From Prochlorococcus sp. AG-402-C22 (GTDB lineage: Bacteria; Cyanobacteriota; Cyanobacteriia; PCC-6307; Cyanobiaceae), in the NCBI GenBank assembly GCA_003279535.1, contig QCHO01000006.1, positions 1-49,068 on the forward strand: 49,068 nt of DNA, given 5' to 3'. The translations under genes and the position numbers were made by a program. The notes under the pieces were generated by a model. That model was given only the letters and a program-made list of their open reading frames with translations. It was not told the DNA's origin and searched no databases. Positions 38,814 through 47,125 of this stretch are shown piece after piece (positions within the stretch are counted from its first letter, which is position 1; every line of letters begins with the position of its first letter).

Positions 38814-40430
38814 TTACTTTGAACTTGATCTTCCTAATCCTTGTAGGATTCCCTTCCCAACTAGTCCGATAGCTTTGCCAACGACTTTTGTGAGAAAAGT
38901 TACGAAAAGATTACCGATATATTTTACCGCAACTTCTAACTGCGGCGCTACGGCATCTCTTATCTCAACTAACAATGTAACTTGTTTTTGTAGCCATTCT
39001 AGATTCTCTAATTCCTTCTCCCTATTTTCATTTTTAAAGTAACGGGTGAATTTTTTTTCGATAATATCAATATATTCTCGTTTACTCTCATACAAGTAGA
39101 TAGGCATATAAATATAATCATGCCAGCGATTGTAGTTATTGATATTATTTCTAAACCTTTCAAAATTTCTTGTTGATTGTAATTCTGGATTTATAAGTAC
39201 AGTTCTTAATTCAGGCCAAGAAGAGCAAATATTAAATATTTCAGAGGCTAATAAATTACAGTTCCTTATTGTCCAATTTGAAATTATATTTTCAAGGATC
39301 AAAAACGATTCTGTTTCATATAGAGGTAATAATCTTCCATCATAGTCTAGAGCTTCATTTTGAATGATTGGCTCAATAAACATTATTGATTCATGAGATT
39401 CTTTATCTATCTCCTCACAACTTACTTCATTATAAATATAATCATTTATTGAAATAGATTCGCCTCCTTTTTTTAATCTAAAGTAGCTATCTGTGATATT
39501 TGAAACTGTATTAACTTTAAGTTCTTTTATGAGAGAATTTAAATCATTTTTAAAATCTTTCTCCTTATAGTTTTCCTTAATATTTTTTACTAAATTATCT
39601 AACTCATCTAACATTTTGCATATTAGTCGTGAAATGAATTCTTTCTTTATGCCGGAGAGAATTATTGATGAATTATTAAATTCAACCTGTAGGTTAGTTG
39701 AGCTATACCTTTCTTTTAATCTATCAAAAATTAAATTCCATATTTCTATACCGTTTTTATCTTTAATGAATACAGTATTCTTATTTTCAAGATTGTTTTT
39801 ATTTTCAGTGTAAACTGCCTCTGTATAAAGTTCTAGTGAATTACCCCATAAGAAAATAAGAAAAGATTTAGCTGTTATAAGTTCTCTTAATCTTCCTTTT
39901 AAAATAAATTTATAAAATTCCGGAGTCGAATCAGAGTTAACATATTTGAATATATAGTTAATCTCAGTATCTATTTGTTTAAGACCTGAAGTTAGTATTT
40001 TTTGACTAAAAGAAAGAGTTTTAACTTTTTTTAATTGAACCATGGAATTATTTTCAATATCAAATACCCTTCCGCCATTTAATATGGTATCAATTGATTC
40101 AAGAACTTTTTCCGCACTGGGATTTAAAAGAAAACCTTCAGCATTTAACGATGGAGTATTTTTTGCTTCATAGACAAGTTCACCAGAGAGTATTATAAGA
40201 AACTTTGACTCATCACATCTTTCTCTTAATTTTAATAATTCCAACCTTATAAGATCTTCTGATTGGAAATTAAGAATGTTCCATATAACTAAATCCGGAG
40301 TTTTATCACCTATTCCATTATTAAAATTAATGTCTAAATTTTGGTCTAGAGATGTTAACTTAAGCGATAAAGATTCTGCTATTAAGCTTGGAGCAATAAT
40401 TAATATCGATTTTTTTGAAATTAATTCCAA
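38814..40430 (-). CDS. Ycf55-like protein (DUF3685) with degenerate receiver domain
   Basis: The C-terminal region (about 330-538), including RNFERFRNNINNYNRWHDYIYMPIY in part, matches DUF3685, the Ycf55 family of cyanobacteria and red algal plastids. Residues about 8-122 look like a response-regulator receiver (SILIIAPSLIAESL, PDLVIWNIL, GFLLNPSAEKVLESIDTILNGG). The phosphoacceptor position is W50 instead of aspartate, and the FLLK lysine is asparagine, so it should not be phosphorylated. The start is TTG at 40430; an in-frame stop lies at 40449-40451. Function of Ycf55 is not known. It is the first gene after hisA and 78 bp away from it. Confidence 0.75.
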   Translation of the reverse strand: MELISKKSILIIAPSLIAESLSLKLTSLDQNLDINFNNGIGDKTPDLVIWNILNFQSEDLIRLELLKLRERCDESKFLIILSGELVYEAKNTPSLNAEGFLLNPSAEKVLESIDTILNGGRVFDIENNSMVQLKKVKTLSFSQKILTSGLKQIDTEINYIFKYVNSDSTPEFYKFILKGRLRELITAKSFLIFLWGNSLELYTEAVYTENKNNLENKNTVFIKDKNGIEIWNLIFDRLKERYSSTNLQVEFNNSSIILSGIKKEFISRLICKMLDELDNLVKNIKENYKEKDFKNDLNSLIKELKVNTVSNITDSYFRLKKGGESISINDYIYNEVSCEEIDKESHESIMFIEPIIQNEALDYDGRLLPLYETESFLILENIISNWTIRNCNLLASEIFNICSSWPELRTVLINPELQSTRNFERFRNNINNYNRWHDYIYMPIYLYESKREYIDIIEKKFTRYFKNENREKELENLEWLQKQVTLLVEIRDAVAPQLEVAVKYIGNLFVTFLTKVVGKAIGLVGKGILQGLGRSSSK

Positions 40431-40508
40431 GACTAGATTTCTTATATCTTATACAAAATTAACTAACAATTACTGCAAATACCAGCCTTAAATCAATTTT
40501 TATAATTT

Positions 40509-41276
40509 TTATGCGTAGAAATTGTTGTTTAAATCAAAGTCAGTTAGTCTCTTTGATGACAATACATTATTTGCTTCGTATATTGTAAATTTATTTTCAT
40601 ATAGAGCTTTACCTACAATTACTCCAAAGAGTCCAGAATTTTCAAATTTAACTAAGGATAATAAATCAGAAATCGAACCAACACCTCCTGAGGCTATTAC
40701 TGGAATATCTGTAATCTCAAGTATGTTTTTTATGAATTCTTCATTTGTTCCTTCTAACGTCCCATCTGTATTTATATCCGTAACAATAAAACTAGCTATT
40801 TTAAATGAAGAAAACTCCTTTACTAGATCTGTGGCTGAAATATTAGATTGCTCAAGCCACCCCCTTGTACTAACTTTTCCATCTTTTGCATCTATACCAA
40901 CAATTATCCTTCCAGGAAATTTATTTGATAAGTCTTTAACTAATTCTTTATTTTCTATTGCAGAGGTTCCCATTATAACTTTATCAATACCATAAGAAAA
41001 TAATTGTTCTATCCTTTCTTGAGACCTTATACCCCCACCTATTTGAATAGGTATGTTAACAGACTTTGCAATTTCTTTTATTGATCTATCGTTTGTTGGT
41101 AATCCAGTTTTTGCAGCATCCAAATCAACTATATGTATATATTTTGCTCCTTCGCTTTCCCAAAATCTAGCCTGCTCATGAGGCTCTTTTTTGAAGTCTT
41201 TTCTTTTATTAAAGTCGCCTTTAAAAAGCCTTACACACTTACCATTCATTAAATCAATAGCTGGTATTAGTTCCAT
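40509..41276 (-). CDS. hisA: ProFAR isomerase
   Basis: HisA isomerises ProFAR to PRFAR in histidine synthesis. The 255-residue TIM-barrel has the catalytic D8 in IPAIDLMNGKCVRL, QIGGGIRS, VGIDAKDGKVSTRGW, DINTDGT and the phosphate site ASGGVGS. The length is the usual one. It diverges from the CSP41-like gene and is the first gene of the long minus-strand block. Confidence 0.96.
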   Translation of the reverse strand: MELIPAIDLMNGKCVRLFKGDFNKRKDFKKEPHEQARFWESEGAKYIHIVDLDAAKTGLPTNDRSIKEIAKSVNIPIQIGGGIRSQERIEQLFSYGIDKVIMGTSAIENKELVKDLSNKFPGRIIVGIDAKDGKVSTRGWLEQSNISATDLVKEFSSFKIASFIVTDINTDGTLEGTNEEFIKNILEITDIPVIASGGVGSISDLLSLVKFENSGLFGVIVGKALYENKFTIYEANNVLSSKRLTDFDLNNNFYA

Positions 41277-41368
41277 AGAATCATCCTTTTCATTAATTAC
41301 TTCTTAGTAGTACTATTCATTATGTAATTCTATTTAAGATTACTACTTCAGTTAAATATTTTTTGAAT

Positions 41369-42289
41369 ATGAAAATTCTTGTAATGGGTGGTACTAGATT
41401 TGTTGGCAAGTCTCTTGTTGGAAAGTTATTAAGACAAAATCATGATATTGATATTTTCACAAGAGGCAATAAAAAGAATCCTGAAAAAACAAATTTAATT
41501 AAGGGTGATAGGAATAATTTGGAAAGTATAGTAAAACTGAAAAATGAAAAGTATGATGTTATCTATGACATTTCTGGAAGAGAGTTAGAACAAACGAAAC
41601 TTCTTATAGAAAATTTAGATAACTCTTTCCAGAGATATATTTATGTCAGCTCTGCAGGAGTTTATAAAGATAATTGTGAATTACCCTTACATGAAAATGA
41701 TCCGATTGATCAAAATAGTCGGCACAAAGGAAAATTTGAGACAGAAGAATGGTTGATAAAACAAAAAATTCCTTTTACAAGTTTTAGACCTACTTATATT
41801 TATGGACCAGGAAATTATAATAAAATTGAAAATTGGTTTTTTGAAAGATTATTTACCAATAAATCCATTCCAATACCCGGTGACGGGTCTTTAATTACCC
41901 AGCTAGGCCATGTTTCAGATCTAACTGATGTAATGATTAGGTGCATTAATTTTGAAAATTCTAAAAATAATATCTACAACTGCTCAGGTGAGAAAGGAGT
42001 TACAATTAAAGGCTTAATTTATTTCTGTGCGAAAGTGCTTGGATTTAACCAAAATGAAATTTCTTTGAGAACATTTGATTATCAAAAATTAGATCCTAAA
42101 TCTCGAAAGGGATTTCCAATTAGATTAAATCATTATCAGACTGATATTTCTAAGATTAAGAGTGATTTGAATTGGGAACCAAATTTTGATTTACTTAATG
42201 GACTAAAGGATAGTTTTGTAAAAGATTTTAATTATAAAAAGGGTGAGAGGTTTGATGAAAATTCAGATAAGATTCTTTTTAATTCTTAA
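41369..42289 (+). CDS. CSP41-like NAD-dependent epimerase/RNA-binding protein
   Basis: The start ATG 41369 gives MKILVMGGTRFVGKSLVGKL; the upstream TTG 41363 would add two residues. The 306-residue extended-SDR protein has the dinucleotide fold GGTRFVG (7-13) and YVSSAGVYKDN. The YxxxK catalytic pair is not present; the aligned stretch reads SRHKGKFETEEWL. Such members match plastid CSP41, which binds and stabilises RNA instead of acting as an enzyme. The 3' end overlaps pgsA by 27 bp, tail to tail. A sugar epimerase role is less likely but not excluded. Confidence 0.75.
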   Translation: MKILVMGGTRFVGKSLVGKLLRQNHDIDIFTRGNKKNPEKTNLIKGDRNNLESIVKLKNEKYDVIYDISGRELEQTKLLIENLDNSFQRYIYVSSAGVYKDNCELPLHENDPIDQNSRHKGKFETEEWLIKQKIPFTSFRPTYIYGPGNYNKIENWFFERLFTNKSIPIPGDGSLITQLGHVSDLTDVMIRCINFENSKNNIYNCSGEKGVTIKGLIYFCAKVLGFNQNEISLRTFDYQKLDPKSRKGFPIRLNHYQTDISKIKSDLNWEPNFDLLNGLKDSFVKDFNYKKGERFDENSDKILFNS

Positions 42290-42802
42290 ATAGCCAAATA
42301 AAGTAACAAAAGTCAGTATGAATCCTATCCAATAAAAAATTAAAGCAAAATTATTCAAAAAGCTTATTTTTAATGGTGAAAAGAATGTGATTACTGAAAT
42401 AAAAAAGAAAAATGTTTTAGATTTGCCCAACTGAGACGCCGGCAAACCGTCTAATGTTAAGTTCCTCAGACTAGAGATTATTAACTCTCTAAATAAAATC
42501 AATGCTAAAGACCAGAAAGGTATTAAATTATTTTTGCAGAGGAATACTAATGGAATTAAATAAAATATTTTATCGCTTAAGGGATCAAGGATAGCTCCTA
42601 ATCTTGTTTTAAGATTATATTTTCTTGCAATTAACCCGTCAAAATAATCAGTTAAACCACCAATAATAATCAAAATAAAAACATATAAAGGTCTATTAAT
42701 TTCTAAAAAAAGAATTAAAGGAAATACAAGGAAAAGGCGAGATATCGATAATAAGTTAGGAATATTTAAGGCCAATTTTTCGAGAATTTTTTTATTTAAC
42801 AA
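42263..42802 (-). CDS. pgsA: CDP-diacylglycerol--glycerol-3-phosphate 3-phosphatidyltransferase
   Basis: PgsA makes phosphatidylglycerol phosphate, the precursor of the only phospholipid of cyanobacterial thylakoids. The 179-residue membrane protein has the CDP-alcohol phosphatidyltransferase motif D-G-x2-A-R-x8-G-x3-D-x3-D in DGLIARKYNLKTRLGAILD and PLSD (residues about 52-75). Five or six hydrophobic segments are visible. The start is TTG at 42802. The last 27 bp overlap the CSP41-like gene. Confidence 0.93.
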   Translation of the reverse strand: MLNKKILEKLALNIPNLLSISRLFLVFPLILFLEINRPLYVFILIIIGGLTDYFDGLIARKYNLKTRLGAILDPLSDKIFYLIPLVFLCKNNLIPFWSLALILFRELIISSLRNLTLDGLPASQLGKSKTFFFFISVITFFSPLKISFLNNFALIFYWIGFILTFVTLFGYLRIKKNLI

Positions 42803-42987
42803 ATTAATTTTTCTATATAAAAATTATATTACACTCTCCAGAAGCTTAAATTTCAGTAAAACTAATCAAAAATTCTTTTAATGCTAGACTCTCAAAATTA
42901 ATTTAAATCAGAATCCTAAAGATTATGAACCCTTCTTTTCTTTATTATTGTTGATGTTTTATATTAAAAAATTATTAATAATATCTA

Positions 42988-43599
42988 ATGCAGCCTCATA
43001 GCCTAAAGCTATCTCCTGAATCTGATTTGATAAAATCAATTAAAGAATATTCTTTCGCAAATAATTTATACGGTTATGTTTCAGGCGTAGTAGGCAATCT
43101 TAAAACAGTATGTATTCAATGCCCAGGAAATCAAGAGATAAATAAATTCGAAGGAAATCTAGAGATAGTTTCTCTTAATGGTCATTTTAATAAAGGGGAT
43201 GTTCATCTTCATTTGAGTTTCGCAGATGAGGGATGTAATGTCTTTGGGGGTCATCTTGAGGAAGGATGCATTGTAAAAAAAGGAACTGACATATTATTAA
43301 TTTCTTTTGAGCAAAAAATTATTAACATCTCTAATAATGATTTAATTACAAATGAATCACGAGTAAAAGCCTATATTTTAAAGGATTGTCCTTGGTCTAA
43401 AAGAGCAATTAGGTTGCTTAATTCTTTATCCATCCCTCATGAAGTTACTTTAATTGATAATGACGAAAGCTTTCAAAAAATAATGGCCCAAAGTAGCCAT
43501 AATACTTTCCCTCAAATATTTTTAGATAATAAATTTTTTGGAGGATATGATGAACTTTCAGAACAAGCAAGATTAGATAACTTAAGTTCATTTAAGTAA
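42988..43599 (+). CDS. PPC (DUF296)-glutaredoxin fusion protein
   Basis: Residues 1-115 match the PPC/DUF296 domain seen in plant AT-hook proteins and bacterial stand-alone forms. The metal-like triad is H73 and H75 in GDVHLHLSF plus H89 in FGGHLEEG. Residues 126-203 form a glutaredoxin: YILKDCPWSKRA (C134), TFPQIFLDNKFFGGYDEL with the cis-proline and the GG glutathione site. The active site is monothiol C134-P-W-S137 rather than CPYC. I know no characterised protein with this pairing. The gene diverges from pgsA across 185 bp and converges on the 62-residue gene. Confidence 0.85.
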   Translation: MQPHSLKLSPESDLIKSIKEYSFANNLYGYVSGVVGNLKTVCIQCPGNQEINKFEGNLEIVSLNGHFNKGDVHLHLSFADEGCNVFGGHLEEGCIVKKGTDILLISFEQKIINISNNDLITNESRVKAYILKDCPWSKRAIRLLNSLSIPHEVTLIDNDESFQKIMAQSSHNTFPQIFLDNKFFGGYDELSEQARLDNLSSFK

Positions 43600-43609
43600 T
43601 GTAAATTTT

Positions 43610-43798
43610 TTAACTATCACGATTAGTAAGCTTTTCAGAAACCAATTCATCCTCTAACTGCTTTATTAACCTTGATACAAGACTTTGAAATTCCGGTTGA
43701 CAGCCTTTAAATGCAGCCTTATGTCTTATTGGTTCATTTCTTGTTCTTAAATCAGTGAGCATTAATTGTAATGCGTCAATTTTGGGGTTTATTTTCAT
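43610..43798 (-). CDS. Conserved small hypothetical protein
   Basis: The 62-residue soluble protein starts MKINPKIDALQLMLTDLRTRNE and is mostly helical, with one cysteine in FKGCQPEF. I do not recognise a domain; similar short proteins occur in marine picocyanobacteria. It is 26 bp downstream of the NAD(P)-binding gene on the same strand and converges on the PPC-glutaredoxin gene with 10 bp between stops. Confidence 0.65.
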   Translation of the reverse strand: MKINPKIDALQLMLTDLRTRNEPIRHKAAFKGCQPEFQSLVSRLIKQLEDELVSEKLTNRDS

Positions 43799-43824
43799 AG
43801 TTTTATTTTATATATTTACATCTT

Positions 43825-44484
43825 TTAAATCATTTGCATAGCTTTTTTAAAAGATATCTTTTTATTATCATTTGAACTCGTTACTTCTATTAATTTATTA
43901 ATAGAATCCTTGTTTTTTAAAGAATCTATACAACATTGTGCTACTAATCTTCTTGGGATTGATCCATTAATTTGAGCATCCTCCTTTGAATAGTTTATAT
44001 TTTCTGATTTAATATTTTCATTTTCCTTTAATCCTCCAGGTCTAATAATCGTCCATTCGAAATTTGAATTTCGTAGAAAATTTTCACCTATTTTCTTCCA
44101 AATAAGAATTAAACCAAACAAGTTTAATGGGTGAAATAATTTACCAGTACAAAGAGAACTTACTAAAATAATTCTCTTAATGCCTACTCTTTTGCAACTC
44201 TCCAATTGCCTATATACACCTAGCGCATCAACCTTTGCAGGACCAGTTAAGTCTAATGATGCTCTAGCACCAGTAGCAATTACCAAAGCATCAATATCTT
44301 TTAACGCTTTATCAAGTTCTTTTTTATTATCTAATGAAACTCTAGTTGTTTCTAAACTTTCTAGTCCCTCGGGAACTTTTGAATTCTTTCTAATAATTTG
44401 CCTTACTTTATATCCTTTCTTAACTGCCTCTTCGGAAATCCTATAACCTGTTTTCCCCGATGCACCAGTAATTGCTATTTTCAT
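43825..44484 (-). CDS. NAD(P)H-binding atypical SDR protein
   Basis: The 219-residue protein has the atypical-SDR glycine motif ITGASGKTGYRI (4-15), then ALVIATGARASLD, and VSSLCTGK. The C-terminal part (WTIIRPGGLKE) resembles plastid TIC62/YCF39 relatives. YxxxK is not evident, so it may bind cofactor for assembly or regulation rather than catalysis. The gap to nth is 35 bp on the same strand. Confidence 0.8.
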   Translation of the reverse strand: MKIAITGASGKTGYRISEEAVKKGYKVRQIIRKNSKVPEGLESLETTRVSLDNKKELDKALKDIDALVIATGARASLDLTGPAKVDALGVYRQLESCKRVGIKRIILVSSLCTGKLFHPLNLFGLILIWKKIGENFLRNSNFEWTIIRPGGLKENENIKSENINYSKEDAQINGSIPRRLVAQCCIDSLKNKDSINKLIEVTSSNDNKKISFKKAMQMI

Positions 44485-44519
44485 GATAAAAAAACTAATT
44501 AAATTATTATATAAATTTA

Positions 44520-45173
44520 TTAGGGTTTTTTACATATAAATTTCTTTTTTCTTTTTGGGTAAAGAGTACGACATAAATAACATTTTGTTCCATCACAGCC
44601 TCTTGCGGTGCAGTATTCTCTGCCATAAAAGATTATTTGCAGATGTAAGGTATTCCAATCATTAACTGGAAACATTTTTTTTAGGTCTTTTTCTGTTTGA
44701 ATTACGCTATCTCCATTTGATAAACCCCATCTTTGCGACAATCTGTGTATATGCGTATCCACTGGGAAAGAGGGGACATTAAACACTTGTGACATTACAA
44801 CTGAGGCTGTTTTGTGTCCTACTCCTGGAAGAGATTCAAGCTTTTCAAAAGTATTTGGTACTCTACTTTTATGCTTCTCAATTAATATTTTAGATAGGTT
44901 AAAAATGTTCTTTGATTTTTGATTAGATAGACCTAAAAATTTTATGTATTCATAAATGCCATTAATACCTAGCTTCACCATCTTTTCTGGATTATCTGCA
45001 ACTTTAAATAAGCTTTTTGTTAATTCATTAACTTTCTTATCTGTTGATTGAGCGCTTAAAACTACGGCGACGAGAAGTGTATATGCATTTGTATGATCAA
45101 GAGGGATAGGAGGCGATGGATATAGCTTTTTTAGTTCCTTGCTTATTATTTCTGCTCTTTCAGCCTTTCTCAT
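44520..45173 (-). CDS. nth: Endonuclease III (bifunctional DNA glycosylase/AP lyase)
   Basis: Nth removes oxidised pyrimidines from DNA and nicks abasic sites. The 217-residue protein has helix-hairpin-helix LPGVGHKTA with the catalytic lysine K121 and catalytic D139 in VDTHIHRL. The C-terminal iron-sulfur cysteines are C188, C193, C198 and C201. Their spacing (x4, x4, x2) differs from the E. coli pattern C-x6-C-x2-C-x5-C. Which four residues bind the cluster is open, because C214 is also near. Confidence 0.93.
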   Translation of the reverse strand: MRKAERAEIISKELKKLYPSPPIPLDHTNAYTLLVAVVLSAQSTDKKVNELTKSLFKVADNPEKMVKLGINGIYEYIKFLGLSNQKSKNIFNLSKILIEKHKSRVPNTFEKLESLPGVGHKTASVVMSQVFNVPSFPVDTHIHRLSQRWGLSNGDSVIQTEKDLKKMFPVNDWNTLHLQIIFYGREYCTARGCDGTKCYLCRTLYPKRKKKFICKKP

Positions 45174-45268
45174 TAAATTTGAAAATTGAGTGGTGTATAA
45201 AATTATACAATTGATAATTTTAGTTAATATTTTCTGCTAACTTAATATATTTAAAGAAGAAGAATTTT

Positions 45269-46327
45269 GTGAAAAAGGATGCGTTAATAATTGATGATCT
45301 GCATCATAAATATGATAAGCGAGAAAATTCAAATTGGATATTAAATGAAATTAACCTAAAAATTGAAAATGACGAATTATTAGGTTTGCTTGGTCCTTCT
45401 GGTTGCGGAAAAACTACTCTTTTGAGATTAATCGCAGGGTTCGAATATCCCTCTAAAGGAAAGATTTCTTTAAATAATATCGAAATTTCAAGTAGGAAAA
45501 AAATTCTCAGCCCTGAGAAAAGAAATATAGGTATGGTTTTTCAAGACTATGCACTTTTCCCTCATTTAACTGTTTTAGAGAATGTGATTTTTGGTTTGAA
45601 AAACAAAAAAGATAGATCTAGAGTTGATTATTTACTAAATGTTGTTGGTCTTGATAGTTTTATTGGAAGGTACCCACATGAATTGTCTGGAGGACAAAAA
45701 CAAAGACTAGCAATTGCAAGGGCTCTCGCTCCAGGTGCAAATTTTATTTTATTAGATGAACCCTTTTGTAGTCTTGATATGCATGTCAAACTTAAATTGA
45801 GAAGTGAACTGCCAAATATTCTAAGAAGCTGTAATGCAAGCGGATTGATGGTGACTCATGACCCTCAAGAAGCCATGTCAATTTGCGATAAAGTTGCCGT
45901 TATGAATGAAGGTAAAATTCATCAAATTGATACACCAATTAACCTTCTAAATAATCCAAAGACTATATTTGTGAGTAGTTTTATTTTGGGAAATAATATT
46001 ATTAATCTCAAAAAAACTGGTAATTCATTTATGTCTTGTTTAGGAGAAATAAATAGTTCAGGGTTATCAAATAATACACATATTAAAAAAATGTCAATTT
46101 CACCTAAATTTATTTCAATTAAAAAATCAAAATCTGGTGATGCGAATGTAATATCTAAGGAATTTCTTGGTGAATTTCTTATCTATAAAGTATCTATTAA
46201 AGACAACATTTTGAGGGTTAGAACTAATATTAATAATCTCCTAAGTAATGGAGATAAATGTTCTCTTTCTATAAATAAAAATAGTTACTATTTTTTATAT
46301 CCTGGTGCACATAAGGTATATTTATAA
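45269..46327 (+). CDS. FbpC/FutC-type iron(III) ABC transporter ATPase
   Basis: The 352-residue ATPase belongs to the family that powers ferric-iron import: Walker A GPSGCGKT (42-49), Q-loop VFQDYALFPHL (90-100), signature LSGGQKQR (139-146), Walker B ILLDEPFCSLD (160-170). A C-terminal TOBE-like domain (about 245-350) follows. The start is GTG at 45269. Binding protein and permease are not adjacent, so it is an orphan ATPase. It lies near ferritin and Fur-like sites, consistent with iron. A sulfate/spermidine role is the main alternative. Confidence 0.82.
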   Translation: MKKDALIIDDLHHKYDKRENSNWILNEINLKIENDELLGLLGPSGCGKTTLLRLIAGFEYPSKGKISLNNIEISSRKKILSPEKRNIGMVFQDYALFPHLTVLENVIFGLKNKKDRSRVDYLLNVVGLDSFIGRYPHELSGGQKQRLAIARALAPGANFILLDEPFCSLDMHVKLKLRSELPNILRSCNASGLMVTHDPQEAMSICDKVAVMNEGKIHQIDTPINLLNNPKTIFVSSFILGNNIINLKKTGNSFMSCLGEINSSGLSNNTHIKKMSISPKFISIKKSKSGDANVISKEFLGEFLIYKVSIKDNILRVRTNINNLLSNGDKCSLSINKNSYYFLYPGAHKVYL

Positions 46328-46467
46328 ACTTTAATTATAGGCAATTACACTTTCCCCCCTTCCAATTTGAGCATTTTTTCTTTTTACATTTCTTTTTTTT
46401 ACTTTTATATATTTTATTAGTTAATAGCAGTTCGGAAAAACTGAACTTTAAATTCATTTATAGTATT

Positions 46468-46486
46468 GAGACTGATTTTCATTATC
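46468..46486. promoter_or_regulatory. Fur-like box upstream of ferritin
   Basis: The minus-strand reading GATAATGAAAATCAGTCTC agrees with 16 of 19 bases of the E. coli Fur consensus GATAATGATAATCATTATC. It lies 84 bp before the ferritin ATG and 141 bp after the FbpC-type gene. A -10-like TATTAT is at 46543-46548. Iron-dependent control of ferritin is inference from the match. Confidence 0.65.
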
Positions 46487-46542
46487 ATATTATTTAATTT
46501 AATTTAAAGGATTAATTAATTACTAATTTATACAAAATGTTG

Positions 46543-46548
46543 TATTAT
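46543..46548 (+). promoter_or_regulatory. Possible -10 element of the ferritin gene
   Basis: TATTAT lies 22 bp before the ferritin ATG in an AT-rich stretch, with no clear -35. In DNA this AT-rich the call is weak; nearby TATATAG could serve as well. Confidence 0.25.
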
Positions 46549-46570
46549 CTATATAGTTTCTTTTTTAGTA

Positions 46571-47125
46571 ATGAACGAAAATAATCTAAAGGTAAAGAAA
46601 TTAATTAATTTTGGTCCATCTGGAAGAGCTATTGCACAACCAATGGACAATAGTCTATTGGATAATATTTTTGAACATCTAACAATGGAAAGATTTGCCA
46701 ATGTGCAATATTTTTCTATATACCTCTGGTTTCAGGAGAGGGATTTAAATGGTTTTGCTTCACATTTTCTAAATGAATCACAAGGTGAAATGGAACATGC
46801 TCAAAAATTTGCAGATTATTTAATCGCAAGAGGACAAAGCGTAAAATTAGATGAACTTCCTGCACCTGTTCAAAGATGGGATTCAATTGAGGATTTAATT
46901 TCTTATTCCTTCAACATGGAGGCTGATTTAACTTCATCTCTACAACAACTTTATTCTATTTCAGAGAGAATTTCAGATACAAGAACCAACGTATTTTTAG
47001 ATCCAATTGTAGAAGCTCAAACAAAATCAGAAGATGAATTTGCAAACATACTTGGCAAAGTTAAGTTTGCGTCTAATCAACCTTCTGCGATCTTATTGAT
47101 AGATAGTGATTTAAAGAAAATATAG
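46571..47125 (+). CDS. ftn: Ferritin (non-heme iron storage)
   Basis: Ferritin stores iron as ferric mineral and releases it under limitation. The 184-residue protein has a 23-residue N-terminal extension. Against the E. coli FtnA pattern, ligands are E40 and Y47 in MERFANVQY, E73 and H76 in GEMEHAQKF, E117 in NMEADL and Q150 in EAQ. The di-iron site is therefore complete. The 3' end overlaps the 96-residue minus-strand gene by 15 bp. The Fur-like box at 46468-46486 suggests iron-responsive expression. Confidence 0.95.
   Translation: MNENNLKVKKLINFGPSGRAIAQPMDNSLLDNIFEHLTMERFANVQYFSIYLWFQERDLNGFASHFLNESQGEMEHAQKFADYLIARGQSVKLDELPAPVQRWDSIEDLISYSFNMEADLTSSLQQLYSISERISDTRTNVFLDPIVEAQTKSEDEFANILGKVKFASNQPSAILLIDSDLKKI

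Noticed and set aside
40522..40995. 157-residue ORF antisense to hisA
   Set aside because: It lies entirely within a certain gene, and its sequence shows no domain; it is a shadow frame.
45195..45208. Palindrome GTATAA-AA-TTATAC upstream of the FbpC-type gene
   Set aside because: The dyad is made almost only of A and T and could be chance; no supporting element was seen.
45213..45231. Possible Fur-like site before the FbpC-type gene
   Set aside because: Only 13 of 19 bases match, within what AT-rich DNA gives by chance.
46429..46447. AGTTC/GAACT repeat after the FbpC-type gene as a terminator
   Set aside because: Stem is only 5 bp, alternative pairings compete, and no T-run follows.
46328..46467. 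Hidden small gene or RNA in the gap before ferritin
   Set aside because: No open frame of useful length and no conserved RNA pattern was visible; it is T-rich with the Fur-like box further on.
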